Shown piece after piece: positions 34,492 through 42,526 of a DNA stretch of 49,636 nucleotides (within the stretch, counting starts at the first letter, position 1; every line of letters begins with the position of its first letter). The notes beneath the pieces were generated by a model that was not told the DNA's origin, searched no databases, and saw only the letters and a list, made by a program, of their open reading frames with translations. This DNA comes from Bacteroidia bacterium. Lineage in GTDB: Bacteria; Bacteroidota; Bacteroidia; Bacteroidales; VadinHA17. Location: the NCBI GenBank assembly GCA_026391595.1, contig JAPLDY010000204.1, forward strand, positions 1 to 49,636, in the 5' to 3' direction. A program made the translations under genes and the position numbers.

Positions 34492-35997
34492 TCAATCCAG
34501 ATCGAACCATTTCACATATTCCGAACTCTCATTTTCAGGAAAACTCTTGTAATAAAACTCGTTTGAGTGATTATTGTAATTGTAATCCTTTGACCATTCT
34601 GATGCATTTTCTATTGTAGATCTTATTGAGCTGATTATGTATTTCAGATCATCATCAGACATGGTGGGGTGCAGTGAGATCCTTACCCATCCTGGTTTTA
34701 GTGAAAGATCGCCGGCTTCAATCCTGTCGGTGATCTCCTTCGATTGCTTAAGGTCTACCTTGAGCAGGTAATGGCCATAGGTCCCAGCGCATGAACAACC
34801 ACCCCTCACCTGGATGCCAAATCTGTCATTAAGTAGTTTTGTAATCAGGTTGTGGTGTATATTGTCGACATAGAAAGAGAATACTCCGAGACGTTCAGTT
34901 ATATTCTCTGCGAGTATATGAAGTCCTTTTATCCTGCCTAATCCATTAAAGGCAATTTCGATGAGCTCCCGTTCCCTTGGGAGAATATTATCAGTTCCCA
35001 TTTGCTCCTTTAACCTGATGGCAAGGGCTGCTTTTATACCCTGCAGGAATCCGGGTGTGCCCCCATCTTCTTTAACTTCAATATCACTGATGTAGCTGTA
35101 TCCGCCCCACCTGTTTGTCCATTTTACGGTCCCCCCACCAGGAGTATCGGGAGTCACATTTTTATATAACTCTTTGTTAAAAATCAATACTCCGGCACTT
35201 CCGGGTCCTCCAAGGAATTTATGGGGAGAAAAGAATATCGCATCAAGCTGTTGCATTCTATTCTCAGGATGCATATTTATGCTGACATAAGGAGCTGAAG
35301 CTGCAAAATCAACAAAACAATAGCCATTATGCTCATGCATTATTTGCGCCAGTTCATAATAAGGCGGAATATAGCCAGTTACATTTGAACATGCAGAGAA
35401 TGAGCCGATTAACATAGAGCGATCATGGAATTTTATTATTTCTTTTCTTAAGGTATCCGGGTTGACCCTCATATCGCTGTCAGGCTCAAGGACCACAACA
35501 TCAGCAATTGTTTCAAGCCAGGAGGTTTGATTTGAATGGTGTTCAATGTGGGTAAGAAAAACAACCGGTCTGACGTTGTCTGATTCATTTTTGCAATTGT
35601 ACAGCTGCCCTCTGGCTACAGGACAATAATTTTTAGCCTGTTCAGGTATCTTAAGACCAAGCAATCTCTGAAGTTTTGCGACTGCTGACGTCATCCCTGC
35701 TCCGGTAAACAGAAGTAAATCATTTTCGTCAGCATTTACATGTTGCTTAATGATTCTCTGTGCCTGCCTGTAAGCATTTGTCATCGCTATGCCCGTAGCG
35801 GATGATTCTGAATGGGTGTTGCCTACCATCGGTCCTATATCACAAGAGATCCTTTTTTCGATGGGTTTATATAATCTTCCGCTTGCTATCCAGTCAGCAT
35901 ATACCAGCTTCTTTAACCCAGAGGGGGTCTCTATCTCTGAATCGAGGCCAATTATATTTTTACGGAACGTACCGAAATATGTTTCAAGATCTTGCAT
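34492..35997 (-). CDS. Class V aminotransferase, SufS/cysteine-desulfurase-like
   Basis: This 501-aa PLP enzyme of fold type I carries the PLP lysine Lys260 in SPHKFLGGPGS. Upstream family positions are HIEHHSNQTSW, FSACSNVTG and YCFVDFAASAPY. A Cys-rich loop, RGGCSCAGTYG (Cys401 and Cys403), sits where SufS/Csd desulfurases carry their persulfide Cys, although the CSC arrangement is atypical. It is about 90 residues longer than SufS, with extra residues at the C-terminus (EYVKWFDLD). It may release sulfur from cysteine or a related substrate, but another class-V reaction is possible. It is divergent from the molybdoenzyme operon (130-base gap), a position compatible with sulfur metabolism. 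Confidence 0.85.
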   Translation of the reverse strand: MQDLETYFGTFRKNIIGLDSEIETPSGLKKLVYADWIASGRLYKPIEKRISCDIGPMVGNTHSESSATGIAMTNAYRQAQRIIKQHVNADENDLLLFTGAGMTSAVAKLQRLLGLKIPEQAKNYCPVARGQLYNCKNESDNVRPVVFLTHIEHHSNQTSWLETIADVVVLEPDSDMRVNPDTLRKEIIKFHDRSMLIGSFSACSNVTGYIPPYYELAQIMHEHNGYCFVDFAASAPYVSINMHPENRMQQLDAIFFSPHKFLGGPGSAGVLIFNKELYKNVTPDTPGGGTVKWTNRWGGYSYISDIEVKEDGGTPGFLQGIKAALAIRLKEQMGTDNILPRERELIEIAFNGLGRIKGLHILAENITERLGVFSFYVDNIHHNLITKLLNDRFGIQVRGGCSCAGTYGHYLLKVDLKQSKEITDRIEAGDLSLKPGWVRISLHPTMSDDDLKYIISSIRSTIENASEWSKDYNYNNHSNEFYYKSFPENESSEYVKWFDLD

Positions 35998-36024
35998 AAA
36001 TTGAATATACCATTTTTGAGGTCA

Positions 36025-36032
36025 CAAAAATA
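36025..36032 (-). promoter_or_regulatory. Candidate -7 box for the aminotransferase gene (TATTTTTG)
   Basis: On the minus strand TATTTTTG fits TAnnTTTG and lies about 28 bases before the start codon, in the divergent gap 35998-36127. No good -33 partner is visible, and I see no convincing box for the opposite operon. Confidence 0.25.
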
Positions 36033-36127
36033 GATATAACTATTGGATTAAGCAGAATACTCACATTTGTCATATTAAGTAATTGAATCTGATTTTTTTC
36101 TACATTAGCACACACATTAATTATGTT

Positions 36128-38371
36128 ATGGCTAACAGGCGGGAATTCATCAAGATTTCATTGTACGGTGCCGGATTTCTGGCTGCAGGCACCGGTACCT
36201 ACAAAGTGATAAAGGCTTTGTCGAAAAGGGAAAAAGAAGAAATCACAAAACTTGCGATCGATCTGAAACGTACGCCTACCTACTGTGAGGTATGTTTCTG
36301 GAAATGTGCCGGATGGGTTTACAAAACTCCGGAAGGCAAGATCTGGAAGATAACCGGTAATGACGAGGATCAACATTGCAATGGCCGGTTCTGCCCGCGA
36401 GGCACAGGCGGTATAGGAATGTACTATGATGAGGATCGCCTTAAAACTCCACTTATCAGGACTGAGGAGCGTGGGAAGCAGGTATTCCGGGAGGCAACCT
36501 GGGATGAAGCCCTTGATCATATTGCATCGAAAATCAAAGAGATTTCTTCAAAATACGGACCTGAGAGCCTCGCCCTCTTCACACACGGATCCGGCTCTGC
36601 TTATTTTACCTCACTCTTCAAGGCTATAGGGACAGACAGTATAGCTGAACCTTCCTATGCCCAGTGCCGCGGTCCAAGAGATGAAGCCTTCTTTGCAACA
36701 TTTGGCGAAGAAGCATATTCACCTGAGATTACGGATATAAGGGATACAAAATGCCTTGTCCTGATTGGCTCGCATATAGGTGAAAACATGCATAATGGCC
36801 AGGTACAGGAGATGTCGGATGCCATTGATAAGGGTACCACCATCATAACTGTCGATCCGCGGTTCTCGACTGCGGCCGGCAAATCAAAATACTGGTTGCC
36901 GATAAAGCCTGCAACCGATATGGCGCTGCTTCTTGCCTGGATACATGAAATAATTTACAATGAGTACTTCGATAAAAAATATGTAGAAAAATATTGTACA
37001 GGATTCGATCAGCTGAAGGCTCATGTGAAAGACTTTACTCCGGAATGGGCATATGGGATCACAACTATTAAACCTGACCTGATCAGGAAAACAGCAAAGG
37101 AGATGGCTGATGCTTCACCAGCCGTATTAGTTCATCCCGGACGTCATGTCACCTGGTACGGGGATGATACTCAGCGTGTCAGGGCAATAGCCATATTAAA
37201 TGCTCTTTTGGGATCATGGGGCAGGAGAGGCGGCTTCTACCGTCCGGCAAGATTTACTCCTGCATCACCTGAAATTCCTGCATACAAAGTACCGTCAAAA
37301 AGCTGGACGGATCTTTTCCCGGGAAAATTCCCTGTTGCGACATCACCAATAAGCAATGCTCTTATAGATGCTTCAATTCCTGAAAACAATCCAGGTTTTC
37401 CTATAAAGGGATGGTTCATCAACGGGACAAACCTGATTCAGACAATTCCCGACCAGGGTAAGACTCTTAAAGCGATTCAGAACCTTGATCTTTTAGTAGC
37501 GGTCGATACAATGCCAATGGAGATCACAGGTTGGGCTGATGTTATTCTGCCTGAATGCACATATCTGGAACGTTATGATGCAATGAGAGCAAGTCCCCAC
37601 AGGAAACCGGCACTAGCTCTCAGGATGCCTGCTGCTGAAACAGCATACAATACTAAACCTGACTATTGGATTGCCAGGGAGCTGGCTGTAAAGCTTGGAC
37701 TAGGAAGCTATTTTCCTTTCGAGAAGCAGGAAGAGCTCCTCGACTGGCAACTTAAGAAAATAGGTTCATCGCTCGAGGAGATGCAGAGAGTTGGCGTCAA
37801 AAACTTCGATCGGGAATACGATGATCTTTATATTGCAGATGATGAAGATGTTACAATTTTTACTGATTCCGGCAAGATCGAATTGTACTCAGCTTATTTT
37901 AAGCAGAACGGATTTGATCCGCTCCCAAAATATATACCTCACGAGGAACCATCTGAAGGATATTACAGGCTTATTTATGGCCGTGCTCCTATGCATACTT
38001 TCAGCCGTACCTCAAACAATCCAAACCTTACCGATCTGATGGACGAAAATACAGTATGGATAAACCCAAAGGTTGCGAAAGAGTGGGGGATTACCAATAA
38101 CCAGCTTATCTGGCTCAAGAACCAGGATGAAGTGATTTCGCAATTTCCGATCAAGGCAAGGGTGACGGAAAGAATCAGATGGGACTCGGTTTACATGGTT
38201 CATGGATTTGGTCATGCACAGAAACAGATGAAGCGTTGTTTCGGAAAAGGAGCAAGTGACACACAGCTGATTACCAAAGTTCTTGAAGATCCGATAATGG
38301 GAGGGACGGGCATGAGAGGAAATTTTGTGACATTCATTCTTGAAAAGACAGAAACGGAGGTTGCATCATGA
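36128..38371 (+). CDS. PsrA/PhsA-like molybdopterin oxidoreductase, Tat-exported catalytic subunit
   Basis: ATG 36128 gives a 747-aa protein starting MANRREFIK, a twin-arginine signal; the in-frame TTG at 36083 would put unlikely residues before it. The N-terminal [4Fe-4S] motif is Cys53-x2-Cys56-x3-Cys60...Cys89 (YCEVCFWKC; FCPRG). Cys180 in YAQCRGPRDEAF is the likely Mo ligand. The molybdopterin-dinucleotide domains follow (VDPRFSTAAGKSKYWLPIKP; HPGRHVTWYGDD; C-terminal LIYGRAPMHTFSRTSNNP). With the PsrB- and PsrC-like partners this is a periplasmic polysulfide/thiosulfate/tetrathionate-type reductase or oxidase. The exact substrate cannot be read from the sequence, although the sulfur genes downstream favour a sulfur compound. 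Confidence 0.92.
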   Translation: MANRREFIKISLYGAGFLAAGTGTYKVIKALSKREKEEITKLAIDLKRTPTYCEVCFWKCAGWVYKTPEGKIWKITGNDEDQHCNGRFCPRGTGGIGMYYDEDRLKTPLIRTEERGKQVFREATWDEALDHIASKIKEISSKYGPESLALFTHGSGSAYFTSLFKAIGTDSIAEPSYAQCRGPRDEAFFATFGEEAYSPEITDIRDTKCLVLIGSHIGENMHNGQVQEMSDAIDKGTTIITVDPRFSTAAGKSKYWLPIKPATDMALLLAWIHEIIYNEYFDKKYVEKYCTGFDQLKAHVKDFTPEWAYGITTIKPDLIRKTAKEMADASPAVLVHPGRHVTWYGDDTQRVRAIAILNALLGSWGRRGGFYRPARFTPASPEIPAYKVPSKSWTDLFPGKFPVATSPISNALIDASIPENNPGFPIKGWFINGTNLIQTIPDQGKTLKAIQNLDLLVAVDTMPMEITGWADVILPECTYLERYDAMRASPHRKPALALRMPAAETAYNTKPDYWIARELAVKLGLGSYFPFEKQEELLDWQLKKIGSSLEEMQRVGVKNFDREYDDLYIADDEDVTIFTDSGKIELYSAYFKQNGFDPLPKYIPHEEPSEGYYRLIYGRAPMHTFSRTSNNPNLTDLMDENTVWINPKVAKEWGITNNQLIWLKNQDEVISQFPIKARVTERIRWDSVYMVHGFGHAQKQMKRCFGKGASDTQLITKVLEDPIMGGTGMRGNFVTFILEKTETEVAS

Positions 38372-38901
38372 GGTATGCTATGGCAGTTGATACCAGGAAA
38401 TGTGTGGGATGCAGCGATTGTGTTGTGGCCTGTCAGACTGAAAATAATGTACCAATTGGTTATTGCCGCGACTGGGTAGTAGAGGTCACTGATGGGACAT
38501 ACCCGCAGCTTGAAATGGAGATCAGGTCGGAACGCTGTAACCATTGTGCAAATGCTCCATGTGTCCGCTGCTGCCCTACGGGTGCCAGCCACATTGTGGA
38601 AGGAGGCATAGTGCTGGTCGATTCCACCCAGTGTATAGGATGCGGAGCCTGCATCGCATCGTGCCCTTATGATGCCAGGTTCCCTCATCCAAAAGGATAT
38701 GTAGATAAATGCACCTTCTGCGAACACCGGATCAAAAACGGAATGTCGCCTTCATGTGTGGAGGTTTGCCCTACAAAATGCCTCTATTTCGGTGATCTTG
38801 ATGATCCCAGCAGCAATGCGTCTGTTGTTCTGAAAAAGAGGAAATATAAAACACTTATCCCGGAAGCCGGGACAGACCCTCAATTATATTTCTTAATTTA
38901 A
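38368..38901 (+). CDS. PsrB-like four-cluster ferredoxin subunit
   Basis: This 177-aa electron-transfer subunit has four Cys clusters arranged as in PsrB/DmsB/NrfC: CVGCSDCVVACQTEN, CNHCANAPCVRCCPTGA, CIGCGACIASCPYDA and CTFCEHRIKNG...CVEVCPTKC. Together these bind four [4Fe-4S] centres. It passes electrons between the membrane anchor and the molybdopterin subunit. There is no signal peptide, as expected for a subunit co-exported with its Tat partner. The ATG overlaps the stop codon of the catalytic subunit by 4 bases (ATGA), so translation is coupled. Confidence 0.95.
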   Translation: MRYAMAVDTRKCVGCSDCVVACQTENNVPIGYCRDWVVEVTDGTYPQLEMEIRSERCNHCANAPCVRCCPTGASHIVEGGIVLVDSTQCIGCGACIASCPYDARFPHPKGYVDKCTFCEHRIKNGMSPSCVEVCPTKCLYFGDLDDPSSNASVVLKKRKYKTLIPEAGTDPQLYFLI

Positions 38902-38922
38902 GATATTAATATTCAGATAAAT

Positions 38923-39864
38923 ATGAAAGAAGAGATCATAGTAAGCGGTAGGATGAACCCCATGGTTGATCCTAACCTGCAGATATGGCACTGGCAAATA
39001 CCACTATATCTTTTTCTGGGAGGGATGGCTGCCGGTATCCTTTGCATAGCTGCTGTTTATTTCATCAGAGGAAGGGAAAATGATTACCGGACTGCTGTCC
39101 GCCTTACACCGTTCCTGGCACCTGTACTTCTGGTGCTGGGCTTGCTAGCTCTCTTCTTCGACCTGAGACACAAGCTCTACTTCTGGCAGCTCTATACCAA
39201 TATCAGGCTGCAGTCGCCAATGTCATGGGGCGCCTGGACACTCATGGTTATCACACCTGTTTCATTTATCTGGTGCGCACTTCACATGCAGGACCTCTTT
39301 CCGAATTGGGACTGGAAATACAAATGGCTTAAGGCTCTTGAAAGTTTCTTCAATAAGTACAAGAAAACACTGGCATGGATTATGCTTATTTATGGAATCA
39401 TCCTTGGCATTTATACCGGAATATTATTATCAGCGTTTAATGCCAGACCTCTCTGGAACACGTCCATCCTTGGTCCGCTGTTCCTTGCATCAGGTATTTC
39501 CGCGGGAGCAGCTGCTACACTTTTATTGTCGAAGAATATTGAGGAGCGGAGGCAATTTGCCCGTATAGACTTGATAATGATAGGCATAGAACTATTTCTG
39601 ATAGTTCATATGTTCATGGGATTTCTTGCAAGCACACAGGTTCAGATTGACGCAGTCAGGATGTTCCTGGGTGGACAATATACCGCTTCATTCTGGGTAT
39701 TCGTAATCTTTTTAGGATTACTGATTCCGGCGTTACTGGAGATTATGGAACTGAAGAAATATCATATTCCCGCTATCATCCCTGCTGTGATGGTATTATT
39801 TGGCAGTTTGATGCTGCGGTTCATTATAGTATATGCCGGGCAGATGAGCAGGTGGCTTTATTAA
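38923..39864 (+). CDS. NrfD/PsrC-like quinone-interacting membrane anchor
   Basis: This 313-aa integral membrane protein has about eight hydrophobic helices. The N-terminal WHWQIPLYLFLGGMAAGILC and the LFFDLRHKLYFW motif are those of NrfD/PsrC proteins that exchange electrons with menaquinone. It completes the three-subunit enzyme and begins 21 bases after the ferredoxin gene. The direction of electron flow (quinol oxidation with sulfur reduction, or the opposite) is not shown by the sequence. Confidence 0.93.
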   Translation: MKEEIIVSGRMNPMVDPNLQIWHWQIPLYLFLGGMAAGILCIAAVYFIRGRENDYRTAVRLTPFLAPVLLVLGLLALFFDLRHKLYFWQLYTNIRLQSPMSWGAWTLMVITPVSFIWCALHMQDLFPNWDWKYKWLKALESFFNKYKKTLAWIMLIYGIILGIYTGILLSAFNARPLWNTSILGPLFLASGISAGAAATLLLSKNIEERRQFARIDLIMIGIELFLIVHMFMGFLASTQVQIDAVRMFLGGQYTASFWVFVIFLGLLIPALLEIMELKKYHIPAIIPAVMVLFGSLMLRFIIVYAGQMSRWLY

Positions 39865-39865
39865 A

Positions 39866-39937
39866 GGCGACAGGCGACGGGCATAAGGCATCAGGCAGGA
39901 TCTCCTGACGCCCGATGCCTGAAGCCTGATACCTCGT
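39866..39937. repeat. Imperfect inverted repeat of GGCATCAGGC type
   Basis: The 104-base gap after the anchor gene holds repeated AGGCGAC and GGCATCAGGC-type words; GGCATCAGGC (39887-39896) pairs with GCCTGATACC (39924-39933) at 9 of 10 positions. There is no T-run, so read-through into the YeeE/YedE genes is plausible. Confidence 0.5.
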
Positions 39938-39968
39938 AAAACGGAAACAGAATCTAAAATATAAATAT

Positions 39969-40502
39969 ATGACTGAAACAAAAGAAGTTAAGAAGACTAA
40001 GTACCTGAATCCTTATCTGGGTGGGGTTTTACTTGGTCTGGTCCTGCTCTCTGCAAATTTCATTGCAGGCCGTGGCCTGGGAGCGAGCGGAGCCATTAAG
40101 AGTACAATTGTCGCAACCATGACGACTGTTGCCCCTGTAGCTTCGGAAAAATCAGGATTCATTAAGGAATTCCGCGAGTCGCATGGAGGAAAGCCCATGA
40201 AGACATGGCTTGTCTTTGAAATGCTTGGTGTCCTGGTAGGAGGTTTTATTTCGGGAGCACTTGCAGGACGCCTTAAATTCAAGGTGGAACATTCACCTAA
40301 AATTACATCGAGGAAAAGGCTGTTTCTGGCTCTTACAGGAGGGGCTCTTTTTGGTTTTGGATCTCAGCTAGGAAGAGGGTGCACAAGTGGTGCTGCCCTG
40401 AGTGGGATGGCTGTGCTCTCTCTCGGAGGGTTCATTACTATGATGGCGATCTTCGGTACCGCTTATGCGCTTGCTTATTTCTTCAGAAAGAATTGGATTT
40501 AA
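39969..40502 (+). CDS. YeeE/YedE family half-transporter (sulfur transport), first half
   Basis: This 177-aa membrane protein has about four hydrophobic helices (GGVLLGLVLLSANFIAGRG; FEMLGVLVGGFISGALAG; LFLALTGGALFGFGSQLGRGC; LSLGGFITMMAIFGTAYALAYFF). The GRGCTSGAALSG loop contains the conserved Cys of YeeE/YedE proteins, which in TsuA takes part in thiosulfate passage. Full-length TsuA is about twice as long; the second half is encoded by the next gene, so the two probably form one unit. Placed after the PsrABC-like genes, it most likely moves thiosulfate or another sulfur species across the inner membrane. Confidence 0.9.
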   Translation: MTETKEVKKTKYLNPYLGGVLLGLVLLSANFIAGRGLGASGAIKSTIVATMTTVAPVASEKSGFIKEFRESHGGKPMKTWLVFEMLGVLVGGFISGALAGRLKFKVEHSPKITSRKRLFLALTGGALFGFGSQLGRGCTSGAALSGMAVLSLGGFITMMAIFGTAYALAYFFRKNWI

Positions 40503-40540
40503 TAACGGAATGCACGACTGCAAAACAAAAAGATAAGAAA

Positions 40541-41131
40541 ATGGGACCACTAGTTATAAACGAAATAATATCAGAAAACACCAACCTCTTTTTAGCTTTT
40601 ATAATCGGGATTGGATTTGGATTTGTTCTGGAGAGCAGCGGATTCTCCTCCAGCAGAAAGCTGGCAGGTGTCTTTTACGGATACGACACTGTTGTTCTTA
40701 AGGTGTTCTTTACCGGAGCAATAACCTGCATGCTGGGATTACTATTCTTCAGTCTCTTTGGCTGGATTGACCTGAACCTGGTATATGTAAATCCCACATA
40801 TCTTACATCAGCAGTTGTAGGTGGAATAATAATGGGTGCCGGTTTTATCATCGGCGGCTTTTGTCCGGGGACAAGCTTCTGCGGAGCCGCTATAGGAAAA
40901 CTCGACGCGATGGTTTTTGTTGTCGGATTATTCCTTGGTGTTCTGATCTTCGGACTAGGATACAATCTTTGGGACGGACTCTATATGGCTAAGAACCTTG
41001 GTGCACCAAAGATTAGTGAATCGTTGGGGATGAGTGATGGAATATTCGCACTTATTCTTATCCTCATAGCTCTTGCCATGTTCACGGCAGGAGAATGGGC
41101 TGAGAAAAAATTTCCGCGGGAAGAATATTAA
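40541..41131 (+). CDS. YeeE/YedE family half-transporter (sulfur transport), second half
   Basis: ATG 40541 gives a 196-aa membrane protein. The frame is open upstream to 40379, but that part overlaps the previous gene and reads as non-membrane, arginine- and Cys-rich sequence, so it is not real. About five helices are visible. The conserved loop GGFCPGTSFCGAA carries two Cys residues comparable to those needed by TsuA. An LESSGFSSSRKLAGVFYG segment near the N-terminus is typical of the family. It follows its partner by 38 bases. It is likely to pair with it as a split thiosulfate/sulfur channel-transporter. Confidence 0.9.
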   Translation: MGPLVINEIISENTNLFLAFIIGIGFGFVLESSGFSSSRKLAGVFYGYDTVVLKVFFTGAITCMLGLLFFSLFGWIDLNLVYVNPTYLTSAVVGGIIMGAGFIIGGFCPGTSFCGAAIGKLDAMVFVVGLFLGVLIFGLGYNLWDGLYMAKNLGAPKISESLGMSDGIFALILILIALAMFTAGEWAEKKFPREEY

Positions 41132-41165
41132 GACAAAAGACACAAGACACAAAACCCAAGAAAAT

Positions 41166-41200
41166 CCCCTCCTGGGAGGGGTGGGGGTGGGTAATAACTA
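41166..41200. repeat. G/C-run palindrome CCCCTCC-TG-GGAGGGG
   Basis: A perfect 7-bp stem (41166-41172 with 41175-41181) is followed by TGGGGGTGGGTAATAACTA. The last 12 bases equal the end of the element at 23178-23265. It lies 20 bases before the rhodanese-like gene inside the sulfur operon. Confidence 0.65.
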
Positions 41201-41219
41201 GAAACAAATAACAAAAAAT

Positions 41220-41840
41220 ATGAAACCACGAATTTTACTTGCATTATTTATCATTCCGCTGGGACTGATAATTGCGGCTGTTCCACAGAATACTACCAAG
41301 CCCTATAAGCTTACTGCCGGCGAAATGCTGAGCGAGGCCAATACCAGGACACAGTTTGTCACCCCTGAGACGGTTGCGGACATGATCGTAAATAAAGATC
41401 CGCTTCTGAGGCTTATCGATGTAAGGAGTCAGGAAGAATTTGAAAAATTCAGCCTTTCTGGCGCGATAAATATTCCGCTTGCAGACATCCTGTCTGACCA
41501 GTATGTTGACATTCTCAATCAGGATGTTAAAATGAATATTTTCTACTCAAACGGAACTCTCAATGCCAACGAGGCCTGGATGATAACCCGTCAGCTTGGT
41601 TATTCAAACAATTACGTCCTTGAAGGCGGAATTAATTACTGGTTCGATGCAATACTAAACCCTCAGAAGCCTGCTTCCACCAGTTCCGACGAAGAGTTTG
41701 CTAAATACGACTTTCGCAGAAGTGCAGGTCAGGCGCTTGGAGGAGGAGCTGTGCAAGCTGAACAGAATAAGGCAAGTACAACTGCCAAACCGGTCATCAC
41801 AGCAGGCCCAAAAAAGAAGAAGGCATCAGGAGGGTGCTGA
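41220..41840 (+). CDS. Exported rhodanese-like protein, Ser at catalytic position and C-terminal Gly-Gly-Cys
   Basis: This 206-aa protein has an N-terminal signal sequence (hydrophobic 4-20). The rhodanese fold covers about residues 48-155: RLIDVRSQEEFEKFSLSGAINIPL and NYVLEGGINYWFDA. The active-site loop, normally YCxxGxRS, reads YSNGTLNA, so the sulfur-carrying Cys is Ser110. The last 50 residues are low-complexity, rich in Ala, Ser, Thr and Lys, and end KKKKASGGC. Cys206, the final residue, is the only cysteine in the whole protein. Standard sulfurtransferase activity is therefore unlikely. A sulfur-carrier or binding role of the flexible tail, next to the sulfur transporters, is inference. 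The stop codon is 10 bases before mobA. Confidence 0.87.
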   Translation: MKPRILLALFIIPLGLIIAAVPQNTTKPYKLTAGEMLSEANTRTQFVTPETVADMIVNKDPLLRLIDVRSQEEFEKFSLSGAINIPLADILSDQYVDILNQDVKMNIFYSNGTLNANEAWMITRQLGYSNNYVLEGGINYWFDAILNPQKPASTSSDEEFAKYDFRRSAGQALGGGAVQAEQNKASTTAKPVITAGPKKKKASGGC

Positions 41841-41850
41841 AAACCTTTAT

Positions 41851-42438
41851 ATGGTAACCAGGATCTCAGGAGTGATCCTTGCCGGTGGCGCCAGCAAGAG
41901 GTTTGGCGGAATTACAAAGGCAAATATTATTGTTGAAGGAAGTACTATTATATCAAGAATAGTATTCACAATCAACGACATATTTGATGAAAAGATCATT
42001 GTCACCAACAGGCCTGAAGAATTTCAGGAATTCGATCAATGTAAAAAAATAAAAGACCAGTATCTGAAATCTGGTCCTCTTGGCGGAATTCATGCTGCTC
42101 TGAAATCGACATCAGCAGACGCTTGTTTCGTTTTTGCCGGTGATATGCCTTTTCTTGATAAAAAAATCATTGAAGATCAGATCCGTGAATTTAGCAGCAA
42201 TGAATATGATGTTTTAATTCCAAGGACTGGAAAATTAATTGAGCCTCTGCATGCAATTTACAGGAAATCAATCCTTGAAGATCTTGAAAATTTTTTATCT
42301 GATGGTAAAAGCAGGGCAGTAAGGGATTTTCTTATGGAAGTAAATGTCGGCTATATTCAGATTCCGGAAGGAGCGACAAGCAGAAAAGCCTTTGCAAATA
42401 TAAATTCACCCTCCGATATCTCCAAATTCATTTATTGA
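41851..42438 (+). CDS. mobA: Molybdenum cofactor guanylyltransferase
   Basis: ATG 41851 gives a 195-aa protein; the frame is open upstream to 41698 but that overlaps the rhodanese-like gene. The nucleotidyltransferase motif LAGGASKRFGG binds GTP, GPLGGIHAAL and FAGDMPFLD (metal-binding Asp) follow, and NINSPSDI closes the fold as in MobA. It attaches GMP to Mo-molybdopterin to give the bis-MGD cofactor required by the PsrA-like subunit. As the last gene of the operon it ties cofactor supply to enzyme production. Confidence 0.9.
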   Translation: MVTRISGVILAGGASKRFGGITKANIIVEGSTIISRIVFTINDIFDEKIIVTNRPEEFQEFDQCKKIKDQYLKSGPLGGIHAALKSTSADACFVFAGDMPFLDKKIIEDQIREFSSNEYDVLIPRTGKLIEPLHAIYRKSILEDLENFLSDGKSRAVRDFLMEVNVGYIQIPEGATSRKAFANINSPSDISKFIY

Positions 42439-42470
42439 CTTTTCATTGTGTGCAATTAATGGCATGTTTA

Positions 42471-42503
42471 TTGGATCAGATTCTATTAAAAATGCTACTT
42501 TTA
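42471..42503 (+). promoter_or_regulatory. Candidate promoter: TTG, 22 bases, TACTTTTA
   Basis: TTG (42471-42473) and TACTTTTA (42496-42503) approximate the Bacteroidota -33/-7 pair, with one mismatch in the -7 box, and lie about 24 bases before the next ATG. This suggests that the small exported gene starts a new transcription unit after mobA. Confidence 0.35.
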
Positions 42504-42526
42504 TATTGAATCAAAATTCCTTAATT

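Noticed and set aside
36083-36127. Upstream TTG start for the PsrA-like gene
   Set aside because: The Tat motif MANRREFIK begins at ATG 36128, and the extension would place 15 residues before it.
38212-38727. 171-aa open frame on the minus strand
   Set aside because: It is antisense to the well-supported PsrA and PsrB genes and has no recognisable domain.
40379-40540. N-terminal extension of the second YeeE/YedE gene
   Set aside because: It overlaps the preceding coding gene out of frame and has no family character; ATG 40541 fits the family start.
41698-41850. N-terminal extension of mobA
   Set aside because: It overlaps the rhodanese-like gene and is an Arg/Gln-rich shadow; the LAGG motif sits at the usual distance from ATG 41851.
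42446-42526. TTG start giving a 154-aa form of the small exported protein
   Set aside because: A clear signal peptide starts at ATG 42527 and a candidate promoter overlaps the upstream part.
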